From Deinococcus marmoris (GTDB lineage: Bacteria > Deinococcota > Deinococci > Deinococcales > Deinococcaceae), in the NCBI RefSeq assembly GCF_001949125.1, contig NZ_MSTI01000091.1, positions 87,012 through 151,011 of the forward strand: a stretch of DNA of 64,000 nucleotides. Direction: 5' to 3'. Shown here piece after piece: positions 9,775 through 17,580 of the stretch. The notes beneath the pieces are model-generated. The model worked only from the letters and a program-made list of their open reading frames with translations. It was not told the DNA's origin and made no database searches. How positions within the stretch are numbered: the first letter of the stretch is position 1; the number at the start of each line of letters is the position of its first letter. The position numbers and the translations under genes were made by a program.

Positions 9775-10896
9775 TCATGCGACGATGCCGCGCGTCTGGC
9801 CTACCTGCGCCGCGTCGTAACCGCCCAGTGCGGCCAGTTCCAGCAGGAAGACGGGGCTGCGGGCAGTGTGCAGGAGCGCCCTGATGGCCGGATGGTTCAG
9901 ATGTTCCTCGGGGACGATCAGATCGAAGTGTTCGCGTTGCAGCGGCACGAAATGCAGTCCCAGCGCCTGCGCGGCCACGCGGGGGCCGGGGGCCACGTCC
10001 GCTGCTTCCGTCTGTACGCGCCGGGCAGCCTCCATTGGAGAATCCACCTCATCCTGATAACCGGGCAACGCCTGACGCTCGAACATACTGAAATTCGCCG
10101 CGTCCAGCCAGCCGTCCAGCATCAGTCGGCTGCCTGCACCGGGATCGCGGTTGATCAGGCGCAGGCCCCCGCCGCGCAGGTCTTCCACCCCCTGAATCCC
10201 TCTGGGATTGCCTGCCGCCGTCAGCAGCCCCTGCTCCCAGGTCCACAGCGCGATGACATGGACCGGGCCATCAAAGTTCATCCGCCGTATGAATGGCAGG
10301 TTGGATTCCCCACTCTCCGCATCCCACAGGTGGATGCCTGCCAGATGGGCGTTCCCAGCGGCCAACCCGGTCAGCGCCGCCCCACTGGAGGCCGGGCGCG
10401 TGATCACCCGCAGGTCCGGCGCAGTCTGTTCGGTATGTGCGGCCAGCAGGTCCAGTGACGGATCGCAGCCCATCAGGACAGCAGAGCGCGCAGGCAGGTC
10501 CAGATTGCCGCTCAGCTCTACCTGGACCTGTTCCATTTCACGTTCGGCGATCATGCCATCGGCCCGGTGGGTCAGCCCGATAGGACCTTGTAGCGGGAAG
10601 GCCAGCAGGCTCTCCCCCACCCGTGCCAGTTGTACCCGGCTGCCCAGGGGCGCGGTGCCGATCAGGCGCGCCTGAACTGTCCTGGGAGGCAGGCGAAACA
10701 ATTCGTCGACCCGGCAGGACAGTGCCTGCGCCAGCCGGAAGGCCACCACGGCGCTGGGAGCGGAGGTTCCCGCCTCGATATTGTGCAGTGCCTGACGTGT
10801 GATCTCTGCCCGCCGCGCCAGTTCGGTGGGTCCGAGTCCGGCTTCCTTGCGCCGTTGCTGAACGAAGGATTGCAGCACGCTCGCAGTGACGGACAT
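9775..10896 (-). CDS. XRE-type HTH regulator fused to a periplasmic-binding-protein-like domain; likely molybdate/oxyanion-responsive
   Basis: A cytoplasmic protein of 373 residues. Residues about 5-65 are an XRE helix-turn-helix (ELARRAEITRQALHNIEAGT). Residues about 100-370 resemble the PBP-like ligand domain of the COG1910 type found fused to DNA-binding domains (SAVLMGCDPSLDLLAAH, GGLRLINRDPGAGSRLMLDGW). There is no signal peptide, so the PBP fold would act as an intracellular ligand sensor. Its place upstream of modA suggests control of molybdate uptake instead of ModE. I chose the ATG at 10896 over an in-frame TTG at 10914. An inverted repeat just upstream is a likely autoregulatory site. 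Confidence 0.82.
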   Translation of the reverse strand: MSVTASVLQSFVQQRRKEAGLGPTELARRAEITRQALHNIEAGTSAPSAVVAFRLAQALSCRVDELFRLPPRTVQARLIGTAPLGSRVQLARVGESLLAFPLQGPIGLTHRADGMIAEREMEQVQVELSGNLDLPARSAVLMGCDPSLDLLAAHTEQTAPDLRVITRPASSGAALTGLAAGNAHLAGIHLWDAESGESNLPFIRRMNFDGPVHVIALWTWEQGLLTAAGNPRGIQGVEDLRGGGLRLINRDPGAGSRLMLDGWLDAANFSMFERQALPGYQDEVDSPMEAARRVQTEAADVAPGPRVAAQALGLHFVPLQREHFDLIVPEEHLNHPAIRALLHTARSPVFLLELAALGGYDAAQVGQTRGIVA

Positions 10897-10909
10897 GACC
10901 GGAGCGTAA

Positions 10910-10931
10910 GTCAAAATTGACGGAACGTCAA
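10910..10931. promoter_or_regulatory. Candidate operator upstream of the mod regulator
   Basis: Two overlapping inverted repeats share the arm TTGAC: GTCAA-AA-TTGAC (10910-10921) and the perfect TTGACG-GAA-CGTCAA (10917-10931). It lies 13 bp before the regulator start codon, where repressor binding would block expression. Binding by this regulator is inferred. Confidence 0.45.
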
Positions 10932-10996
10932 GCCGGGTTAACTCAGTCTGATGAATAACGCCAGTTGCCTTTTGAGAACTGGGCAGTAGTGGAATT

Positions 10997-11250
10997 TTAT
11001 CGGATAGTATATGGATTGATGTAGCACTGCCTTCCAGTTAAGCCCAAACCTAAAAGGAGAATCGGTGAGGCCCTATCCAGGGTCACTCGATTTATGCTCT
11101 AGTTAAGCACAGGCGACCGCTCAAGCGTAGAAAGAAACCACTGGGTTCAAGATTCAGAATCTGAAAAACACAGTAAACGCAAATGCAAACGCCGAAGCAC
11201 AGCAATCCAAATCCTTGCAATGAAAACCATTTACATATATCATCCGATAA
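10997..11250. repeat. Pair of 17-nt inverted elements in the divergent intergenic region
   Basis: CATATATCATCCGATAA on the plus strand (11234-11250) recurs as CATATACTATCCGATAA on the minus strand (10997-11013), with 15 of 17 positions identical. The copies face outward toward the two divergent genes. The 220 bp between them is AT-richer than the neighbourhood and holds no convincing ORF. It is either a pair of operators for the two promoters or the ends of a small non-coding element; no target-site duplication is obvious. Apart from this, the mod-side operator and one promoter, I see nothing else in the 369-bp gap. Confidence 0.6.
11215..11243 (+). promoter_or_regulatory. Candidate sigma70 promoter for the recombinase-like gene
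   Basis: TTGCAA (11215-11220) and TATCAT (11238-11243) are separated by 17 nt. The -10 lies inside the 17-nt inverted element, so a protein binding that element would compete with RNA polymerase. GAGGAGG follows 6 nt before the ATG at 11266. Confidence 0.45.
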
Positions 11251-11265
11251 CTAAGAGGAGGCAAC

Positions 11266-12126
11266 ATGGTTGACCCAGCCGACGAACGTGCCACGAAACT
11301 TGAACAGGCATTCCACACCTTCAATCTGGAACAGATCATCGGAATGTTACGGGAAGAATTGCACCGTCCTATTCCTCAGTTGAGGGCCAATCTGCGGCCC
11401 ATCTTCGAGGCGGCACAGACGCAGGAAATGAACCTGCTGTCGCCACCCGCAGACTTTCACGACTGGCTTCAGACGCCTCTGCGGCAGATCCAGACGGGCG
11501 GCGAGGCGCGGGCCAACACCATCCGCGCCCGCTACGCCACCTTAAAACAGCTCTACGATGCCCTGATCGATCTGGGAGTCATGGACAACAATCCGGCGCA
11601 TGGCTGCCCCCTCCCCCCACCGGAACACAGCCAGGCACCGCTGCCCAGCACCGCCGATATTCAGCGCCTGCTGGCTGAGGCCGAAAGCACAGACGAGGAA
11701 CTGTTCGCGGCACTGACACTGATCTACCAGCAGGCTTTCCAGTTGACCGAGTTGCTGGCCCTGCGCTGGAGCGCTCTGGATTTCAGCCGCGCCGAGCTGA
11801 TGCGCGCCCGTACCATCACGGCGCTGCGTGCTGAAAGCCTCGCCGCCCTCAAGCCCCTGCTCTCCCGCGCGGGCGGACCTCTGCATGCCCCGCAAAAGGG
11901 TCAACGTGTCTTCTCCTTCAAGAATGCCGACGATGTGAGACTGCAATTGTGGAAAACGTGTCAGGCAGCCAACCTCACCCCCACCATTGGGCCGCGTGAG
12001 CTGCGGCTGGCGTCGCTGCGGGACTTTCCACAGGCCCCGCCCGGCTCTGGGTTCAGTAACCCACAGGCCTATGAGCGGGCGCTGCGGCACGCCACCACCC
12101 TGACCGAACTGAAGCGGAGCAAATAA
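11266..12126 (+). CDS. Tyrosine-recombinase-like protein lacking catalytic residues
   Basis: A 286-residue protein I can only place by resemblance. Residues about 80-115 (ARANTIRARYATLKQLYDALIDLGVMDNNPA) look like the SAM-like core-binding domain of phage-type integrases. Residues about 125-175 resemble the start of the catalytic domain, with QAFQLTELLALRWSALDF aligning to the usual TGLR-x-SELLALRW box. In that alignment the first catalytic Arg is Gln, the box II His is not preserved (GPRELRLASLRDF), and no C-terminal nucleophilic Tyr is evident. A strong GAGGAGG ribosome site supports the start. It may be a DNA-binding derivative of an integrase. Confidence 0.6.
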   Translation: MVDPADERATKLEQAFHTFNLEQIIGMLREELHRPIPQLRANLRPIFEAAQTQEMNLLSPPADFHDWLQTPLRQIQTGGEARANTIRARYATLKQLYDALIDLGVMDNNPAHGCPLPPPEHSQAPLPSTADIQRLLAEAESTDEELFAALTLIYQQAFQLTELLALRWSALDFSRAELMRARTITALRAESLAALKPLLSRAGGPLHAPQKGQRVFSFKNADDVRLQLWKTCQAANLTPTIGPRELRLASLRDFPQAPPGSGFSNPQAYERALRHATTLTELKRSK

Positions 12127-12128
12127 AG

Positions 12129-12156
12129 CGCCGCCCCAGCGTTGACAGGGGCGGCG
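12129..12156. terminator. Strong stem-loop between convergent genes
   Basis: CGCCGCCCC (12129-12137) pairs with GGGGCGGCG (12148-12156) around a 10-nt loop. On the minus strand it is followed by CTTTATTT, so it probably terminates the sugar-binding protein transcript and may also work for the plus-strand gene. Confidence 0.72.
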
Positions 12157-12173
12157 AAACTCAAAATTGGGGT

Positions 12174-13418
12174 TTACTTGTAGTAGCTGTTGAGGATCTT
12201 CTGCTCGTCGGTAGCCGCCTGCTTGATGGCGTCGGCGGGCTTGGCTCCCTTCAGCAGCACCATGTTGATGGCGTCCACCCAGGCTTTGCGCTGTCCGGCC
12301 TCATCCACGAACAGGGTGGAATGCGCAAAGGGCAACGATCCCACGAAAGCCCCGAACACCGGGTCCTTGCGCAGGGCCGGATCGCCCGAGAGCTTGCGGC
12401 TGGCCGGAATTTCCCCCACGTTTTCCAGCCAGGTGCGCTGGGTCTGCTCACTGGTCAGGAATTTCAGGAACTTCACGGAAGCGTCGAGCTTGTCACCCTT
12501 GGCGTTCTTGGTAATGCCGTTAACCCAGTACGAACCGAAGTTGCTCCGAACCTGCGGGTTGGCCTTGAACACGGGCATCGGGATGACGCCCCAGTCGAAC
12601 TTGGCTCCGCTCTTGATGGTGCCGACGGCGAACGAGCCGTCGATGATCATGCCCACCTTGCCCGCGATGAAGGCGTCGCGGTAGCTGTTGTTGCCGGGGA
12701 AGAAGTTGGGGACACCCAGTTTGTATTTGGTGGCCAGTTCCGTGTAAAAGGTCATGGCCTTGGCCCCCGCCGCATTGTCATAGGTGGCGGTCTTGCCGTC
12801 CTTGCTGTAGGGCTGGCCGCCGAACTGCCGCACCAGCACTTCACGGACCATGTGGTAATCCTGCCCGTCAGGCTGGATGCCGAAGCCCAGCGTGGTAAAG
12901 CGCGGCGGCGCGCCCTTGGCGATCTTTTCCCCGGCGGCAATAAAGTCCTCCCAGGTCCGGGGCGGCGTGATGCGGGCCGCCTTGAAGAGGTCTTTGTTGT
13001 AAAACACCGCCAGCGTCCGCACCGAAGTCGGCAGGGTGTAGTACTTGCCCCCAATCTTGCTGGTCTGCACCATCGGCACAAAATCGCTCTCGATCTTGGC
13101 GATGGGGAAATCCTTGGTCGGAAGGGGTTGCAAGTAACCGGCATCCACATACTGGGGCAGCCAGCCGTAATACAGGTTGACCACGTCCGGTCCCTGCCCG
13201 GCGGGAACGCTGGAGGCGACCTTCTGGCTGTAGGCGTCGTACGGGAAGGTTTCCTGCTTGATCTTGATGTCGGGGTTGGCCGCCTCAAATTTCTTGATCA
13301 GGTCATTCATGGTGCTGACCTTGCTGGCATAGTCGTATTGCCAGTAGGTCAGCGTGACCGGAGCAGCGGAGGCGGAAGCGAGCGAGAGGCCGAGGGCCAG
13401 CATGAGCAGTTTTTTCAT
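12174..13418 (-). CDS. Sugar ABC transporter substrate-binding protein (family 1)
   Basis: A secreted 414-residue binding protein. The signal peptide MKKLLMLALGLSLASASAA is followed by VTLTYWQYDYASKVSTMNDLIKKFEAANPDIKIKQE, the typical start of family 1 carbohydrate-binding proteins (MalE/UgpB group). GQGPDVVNLYYGWLPQYVDAGYLQPL and YYTLPTSVRTLAVFYNKDLFKAA are further family blocks. AAGGAG lies 7 nt upstream of the start. No permease or ATPase is adjacent, so it works with components encoded elsewhere. The sugar-type permease at the right end of the window is 50 kb away and not obviously its partner. Confidence 0.9.
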   Translation of the reverse strand: MKKLLMLALGLSLASASAAPVTLTYWQYDYASKVSTMNDLIKKFEAANPDIKIKQETFPYDAYSQKVASSVPAGQGPDVVNLYYGWLPQYVDAGYLQPLPTKDFPIAKIESDFVPMVQTSKIGGKYYTLPTSVRTLAVFYNKDLFKAARITPPRTWEDFIAAGEKIAKGAPPRFTTLGFGIQPDGQDYHMVREVLVRQFGGQPYSKDGKTATYDNAAGAKAMTFYTELATKYKLGVPNFFPGNNSYRDAFIAGKVGMIIDGSFAVGTIKSGAKFDWGVIPMPVFKANPQVRSNFGSYWVNGITKNAKGDKLDASVKFLKFLTSEQTQRTWLENVGEIPASRKLSGDPALRKDPVFGAFVGSLPFAHSTLFVDEAGQRKAWVDAINMVLLKGAKPADAIKQAATDEQKILNSYYK

Positions 13419-13629
13419 TTTGTTCTCCTTGAGCGCCGGTTTTGAAGACGCTCTTTCGTATGGGCAGAGGGGATGTGAGGAATGCTTGAGAAGTCAGACT
13501 ATACGCCGGAACAAGACAGTAAAAGCGGACTCCAGCCCATTGTGGACCGATAGGTATTCGTTTCGGAACAGCTTCAGCAGGCAAGCCAGGAAACGGGGCC
13601 ACGTCTCACCAGCATTGCCGCTCAACCCC

Positions 13630-13635
13630 TATGCT
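13630..13635 (+). promoter_or_regulatory. Candidate leaderless -10 element (TATGCT)
   Basis: TATGCT lies 6 nt before the ATG at 13642, the spacing of leaderless TANNNT promoters known in Deinococcus. No good -35 is visible and no ribosome site precedes the gene, which fits a leaderless transcript. Confidence 0.35.
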
Positions 13636-13641
13636 CTGGAC

Positions 13642-14340
13642 ATGCCCGCCCGTCCCCTGATCGGCCTGACCACCTCGCACATTTCGGACGCCGCACCACG
13701 CACCCATAGCGGCCTGTCCCGCCAATATGCCGCAGCGGTAGAGGCGGTGGGCGGCCTGCCCGTCCTGCTGCCGAACCTGCCTGAACTGGCCGCAGATTAT
13801 GCCGCGCAGGTGGACGCCGTGCTGCTCAGCGGCGGCGTGGACGTGCATCCACGTCACTTCGGGCAGCAGCCCCGGCGCGGTCTGGGCGAGGTGGACGAGA
13901 TGCGCGACGCCTTTGAGACGGCGCTGTACCGCGCGGCCCGCCAACTGGGCAAACCCGTGCTGGGCATCTGCCGGGGCATTCAGATGATCAACGTGCTGGA
14001 GGGCGGGACACTGCACCAGCATCTGCCGGACGTGCCGGGAGCCTGGGCCGATCATGCCCAGCGCGTACATGCCGATACGCTGGGCCACGAGGTGACGTTT
14101 ACGCCGGGCAGTCGGCTGGCCGGGGCGCACGGTGAGCGGGCACCAGTCAACTCCTCGCACCATCAGGCGATTGATACGGTTGCGCCCACGCTGACCGTCG
14201 CCGCTGTGGCCCCCGACGGCATCGTCGAGGCGGTGGAAGGTGACGGCGTGATCGGCGTGCAGTGGCACCCGGAGGTGCTGTTTCAGGTTCATCCACACGC
14301 GCTTGGGACATTCACGGCGTTCATGCGGCTGCTGGATTAG
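13642..14340 (+). CDS. Class I glutamine amidotransferase, gamma-glutamyl-GABA hydrolase family (PuuD-like)
   Basis: A 232-residue hydrolase of the peptidase C26 group. VDAVLLSGGVDVHPRHFG precedes the nucleophile elbow GICRGIQ (Cys110), and the WHPE motif supplies His209 and Glu211. The family cleaves gamma-glutamyl bonds, for example gamma-glutamyl-GABA in putrescine breakdown; the substrate here is inferred only. Homology starts at MPARPLIGLTTSH, so I use the ATG at 13642, although the frame is open to 13354. It stands alone between divergent and convergent neighbours. Confidence 0.87.
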   Translation: MPARPLIGLTTSHISDAAPRTHSGLSRQYAAAVEAVGGLPVLLPNLPELAADYAAQVDAVLLSGGVDVHPRHFGQQPRRGLGEVDEMRDAFETALYRAARQLGKPVLGICRGIQMINVLEGGTLHQHLPDVPGAWADHAQRVHADTLGHEVTFTPGSRLAGAHGERAPVNSSHHQAIDTVAPTLTVAAVAPDGIVEAVEGDGVIGVQWHPEVLFQVHPHALGTFTAFMRLLD

Positions 14341-14360
14341 CGGCTATTGGATTAACTGCC

Positions 14361-15086
14361 CTACCGCCAGCTTCTGAGTTCCGGCGGCAGATGCGCCACC
14401 TCGTTGAAGGAATCCAGGCTCAGGCGTCCGCCGCCAAACGTGAAGCGGGTAAAGCTGCCGTTGCGGACGCGCCAGTTCAGTTTCAGGGCTGCCGCATCCG
14501 GGGCGTCCAGGCTCAAAGCCACCATCAGGCCGATCACCCCGCCGCTGGTGAAAGCCAGCACGGTGGAACCGGATGGAAAGCGCGTCAGGTGTGCCAGTAC
14601 AGCGTGAACCCGTGAACGGAAGGCCGCCCAATCCTCCACGTCCGCGTGCGTGACCGTTCCTGCCTGCCACGCCTCCGCCAGTTCTTCGAGCATGGGTTGA
14701 AAGGCGCGGTTGCGGTCCGGGGCGTCACGGCGTTCCTGGAAGCGCCGAACGGAAGTAGCAAACCCCTCATCCTGCGCGGCCAGCAGCGGCGCGAGATGAC
14801 GAATCAGCCCGTCGCCATCGTACTCGGCCAGACGGGGATCTTCTGCCGCATCAGGCCAGGGCCGGGGTGAATCAGGATCAGAAAAGTGGGCGGCCCCGGC
14901 AGCAATCTCCGCTGTGCGCCGCTGCCGAACCAGCGGACCGTGAACAACGTGCGTGGGCGTCACTTCCTCCCTGGTCAGCGCCAGCCCCACCGCACGGGCC
15001 TGCTGCTCGCCCAGTTCGGAAAGGCGGTCCGTATCCTTCTCGAACGGCGTTGCCTGCCCGTGGCGAATCAGGATCAGTTCACTCAT
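14361..15086 (-). CDS. Histidine phosphatase superfamily protein with altered second histidine
   Basis: A 241-residue protein. The RHG phosphatase motif is at residues 8-10 (LILIRHGQATPFEKD), followed by LSELGEQQARAVG as in phosphoglycerate mutase-like enzymes. The second core motif, normally S-H-G-G, reads FTSGGVIGLM, so the usual second catalytic His appears to be Ser. Its ATG overlaps the stop of the APH-like gene by 8 nt, making it the last gene of the acyl-CoA operon. Phosphatase activity is plausible but uncertain because of the missing His. Confidence 0.8.
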   Translation of the reverse strand: MSELILIRHGQATPFEKDTDRLSELGEQQARAVGLALTREEVTPTHVVHGPLVRQRRTAEIAAGAAHFSDPDSPRPWPDAAEDPRLAEYDGDGLIRHLAPLLAAQDEGFATSVRRFQERRDAPDRNRAFQPMLEELAEAWQAGTVTHADVEDWAAFRSRVHAVLAHLTRFPSGSTVLAFTSGGVIGLMVALSLDAPDAAALKLNWRVRNGSFTRFTFGGGRLSLDSFNEVAHLPPELRSWR

Positions 15087-16218
15087 GGCCAGTCTCTTCT
15101 GAATGCGGGGAAACCTCTCCCCCGTCTCCCGTCGAATCCGCCGAGATTCTGCGCCACGCCTCACCAATCAGCCACTGTGCCTGTTCAGCCAGGGGAGCAA
15201 AACGCGGGTCCGTGGTCTGCCCAAGGCGGTAACGGGCGAAAATCTGGATGACGATCACCGCCAGCTTGAAGTGTCCCAGGACCTCATACCAGCGAACCGA
15301 GTCGCTCGTGACGTGACGGGCAGATTGCTGGGCGTAGCGGGCGATGAATTCCTCGCGGCTCAGGAAGCCGGGAAAGTTGGCCCCGATCTCGTTCACATCG
15401 CGGCCCGGCTGTTCGGGCATGGTCCAGTAGGTCAGCGTTAACCCCAGGTCCACCAGCGGATCGCCCACGGTGGTCATTTCCCAGTCCAGCAGCGCCACCA
15501 CGCGTGAAGGATCGGCAGGGTCCAGCATCAGGTTGTCCAGCTTGAAATCGTTGTGAACCAGCGTATGCGCGGACTCTTCAGGCGTGTGCGCTTCCAACCA
15601 CGCGATCACCAGTTCGTCGCGCAGTTCGGCGGGTGGTGGCAGGTCTCCCGAATCTTTCAGCAACTCCCGCGCCCGTCGCCAGCGTCCGGCCCAGCCGCCC
15701 ACCTGCCGGGCATTGAAACCTTCCGGCTTGCCGATGGAGCGCAGGCCCGCCGCATCGATATCCACTGCATGCAAGCGGGCCAGCGTGTCGGCCACCGCCT
15801 CCGACATCTGCCGGGGAGCATCGGGCATTCCGGCGTACTCGGGCGGCATTTTCGTCCGCACCACCAGCCCGCGCCGCCGTTCCATCAGATAAAAGGGCGA
15901 ACCCATGACCTCCACATCCTCGACCAGAAACAGCGGTTCGGGGGCGACGGCAAAGGCGGGATGGATTTTTTCGAGCAGGTGGAACTCGCGGGCCATGTCG
16001 TGTGCGCCCTTTGCCACCGGTCCCAGCGGCGCGCGGCGCAGGACGTATTCCACCTCTCCCAGCTTCAGCAAATAGGTCAGGTTGGAAAAGCCGCCGGGGA
16101 ACTGCGTGACTTCCAGCGCGCCCAGATCGCCCCTGACCTTGCCGCGCAAGACATTGCGTAGCGTATCCAGCGGCAGCTCCTCACCCGGCCTGACCGATGA
16201 TGTTTCGGGACGGGTCAA
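15079..16218 (-). CDS. APH-family phosphotransferase of the acyl-CoA dehydrogenase-associated type
   Basis: A 379-residue kinase-fold protein. The catalytic loop HNDFKLDNLML and the metal-binding DWEMTTVGDPLVDLG are intact. FSNLTYLLKLGEVEYVLRR and the overall length match the group of APH-like proteins encoded beside, or fused to, acyl-CoA dehydrogenases (as in ACAD10/11). In that group the kinase phosphorylates 4-hydroxyacyl-CoA so that a dehydrogenase can remove the phosphate. An ACAD10/11-like dehydrogenase is encoded in this operon. Its start overlaps the stop of the preceding SDR. Confidence 0.85.
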   Translation of the reverse strand: MTRPETSSVRPGEELPLDTLRNVLRGKVRGDLGALEVTQFPGGFSNLTYLLKLGEVEYVLRRAPLGPVAKGAHDMAREFHLLEKIHPAFAVAPEPLFLVEDVEVMGSPFYLMERRRGLVVRTKMPPEYAGMPDAPRQMSEAVADTLARLHAVDIDAAGLRSIGKPEGFNARQVGGWAGRWRRARELLKDSGDLPPPAELRDELVIAWLEAHTPEESAHTLVHNDFKLDNLMLDPADPSRVVALLDWEMTTVGDPLVDLGLTLTYWTMPEQPGRDVNEIGANFPGFLSREEFIARYAQQSARHVTSDSVRWYEVLGHFKLAVIVIQIFARYRLGQTTDPRFAPLAEQAQWLIGEAWRRISADSTGDGGEVSPHSEETGHE

Positions 16219-17027
16219 GGATGACCCTCGGTGCGCGGGGCGTCGCCCTCCTTAAATGCCGGTTCACCTGAGAGCAGCGCCATCGCCTTCTTGCGCAGGT
16301 GGCGCATCTTGCTGAGCCACTCGCCGTAATTGCCCGCCTTGTTCTGGAAGGACTTGAGGGTGGTTTCATGCGTGGTGATGAGAAAGCCGTCGGCCTGCAA
16401 GACTTTCAGGGTGGCTTCCACCAGCACGTCGGTGGTCACGGCGGTCTGTTGCAGGATCGGCGCGTTCTGGATCATGGGCGTCCAGACGCCCTCGGGGCAC
16501 AGGCAGGCCACCTTGATGCCCCGGTCCCCGTAGGTGATGGCCAGCCACTCGGCAAAGGCCAGCGCGGCGTGCTTGGTCACGGCGTAGGGCGCGGAGTGCA
16601 GTTCGGTGAGCAGGCCCGCCGCCGACGCGGTGTTCAGCAGGTAGCCCTCGCCGCGCTCCAGCATGTGCGGCAGCAGGTGGCGGGCGGCCCAGACGTGGGA
16701 CATCACGTTGACGCGGTGGATCAGGTCCCACACCTTGTCGGGCGTCTCCGGCCCCTCACCCACCGCAATTCCGGCGTTGGAGCAGAACAGGTCGATCTGG
16801 CCTTCCTTGCCCAGCACGTCGTCGATCAACGCCTTGATATCGGCTTCCTGCCCCACATCGGCGGCCACGAAACGCGCGCCGATCTCCTGCGCTTTCTGTG
16901 CGCCTATTTCCGCATTCCGGTCAGAGGCGATGACGGTTGCACCTTCCTGAACAAAGCGGGTGGCGAGGGCGAGGCCAATGCCCGAGGCGGAGCCGGTGAT
17001 GACGATGATCTTGTTTTTAAGTTCCAT
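16215..17027 (-). CDS. Short-chain dehydrogenase/reductase
   Basis: A 270-residue SDR with the NAD(P) motif IIVITGSASGIGLALA (residues 7-22), a CSNAG motif, the Ser in LLNTASAAGL and the catalytic YAVTK. The mid-domain sequence fits a classical SDR, while the C-terminal tail of about 40 residues is lysine/arginine rich. AAAGGAG lies about 8 nt upstream of the ATG. It follows the CbrC-like gene by 22 bp and overlaps the APH-like gene, so it belongs to the acyl-CoA operon, probably oxidising a hydroxyacyl intermediate. Confidence 0.88.
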   Translation of the reverse strand: MELKNKIIVITGSASGIGLALATRFVQEGATVIASDRNAEIGAQKAQEIGARFVAADVGQEADIKALIDDVLGKEGQIDLFCSNAGIAVGEGPETPDKVWDLIHRVNVMSHVWAARHLLPHMLERGEGYLLNTASAAGLLTELHSAPYAVTKHAALAFAEWLAITYGDRGIKVACLCPEGVWTPMIQNAPILQQTAVTTDVLVEATLKVLQADGFLITTHETTLKSFQNKAGNYGEWLSKMRHLRKKAMALLSGEPAFKEGDAPRTEGHP

Positions 17028-17049
17028 ATGGGGTTACTCCTTTCTGAGT

Positions 17050-17580
17050 TTAATCAAGATCAAGTGCCAGGCGGTAATTTCCGCACTGAACACATTGGAA
17101 GAGGCGAAGATAGATTGCCCCTCGCTTAGCCCATTCTAAAATTTCACCTGTGGTCATTCTCGTGATTTCAGCAATTGCACGAATGTCTGCCTGAGCCGTC
17201 GCGCTTTCAATAATTTCAACAGACCAGTGATTCCTTAAATCGCCGATATATTGGCAGCACTCGCTGCAATGGTCTGGCCAGAAAATTGGATTCCATGTGG
17301 CAACAGACGGAGTTCTAGTTCTGACGGCCAGCACACTATCGCGGCTTGCCGTCTCAGCAAAATCGGCTTCCTGAAACTCCCCATCAAATTTTTTAGCCGC
17401 CAGACCATCGGCTATACACCACGGGCAAATGACCAGATCATCGTGAATGGAGTAGAAAACACCCTGATATTTCCATTCGCGATGTTTACCGCATGCACTG
17501 CACACGATGGAAGTCTGCTCAAAAACTGAATCCCCTGTGGGGTCTGCGTAATAGTGAAACTCTGCCCAAGTTTCACTCAT
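17050..17580 (-). CDS. CbrC family protein (UPF0167)
   Basis: A 176-residue cytoplasmic protein matching the CbrC family: FHYYADPTGDSVF, then IVCSACGK, VICPWCIADGLAAKKFDGEF, RTPS with W residues, and HCSECCQYIGD. Three CxxC-type pairs plus a C-terminal CVQCG probably bind zinc. In E. coli CbrC is linked to tolerance of colicin E2 and is regulated by CreBC, but its biochemical function is unknown. Base composition is clearly lower in GC than the flanking dehydrogenase genes. Its ATG overlaps the stop of the AbrB-like gene (ATGA), so the two are co-translated. Confidence 0.82.
   Translation of the reverse strand: MSETWAEFHYYADPTGDSVFEQTSIVCSACGKHREWKYQGVFYSIHDDLVICPWCIADGLAAKKFDGEFQEADFAETASRDSVLAVRTRTPSVATWNPIFWPDHCSECCQYIGDLRNHWSVEIIESATAQADIRAIAEITRMTTGEILEWAKRGAIYLRLFQCVQCGNYRLALDLD

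Noticed and set aside
11140..11160. GGGTTCAAGATTC looked like a tRNA T-arm
   Set aside because: The conserved C of the T-loop is not in place and no matching acceptor or anticodon stem is present.
11154..11339. 61-codon minus-strand ORF across the recombinase-like gene start
   Set aside because: It crosses a strong ribosome site and the start of the plus-strand gene and has low-complexity F/A repeats.
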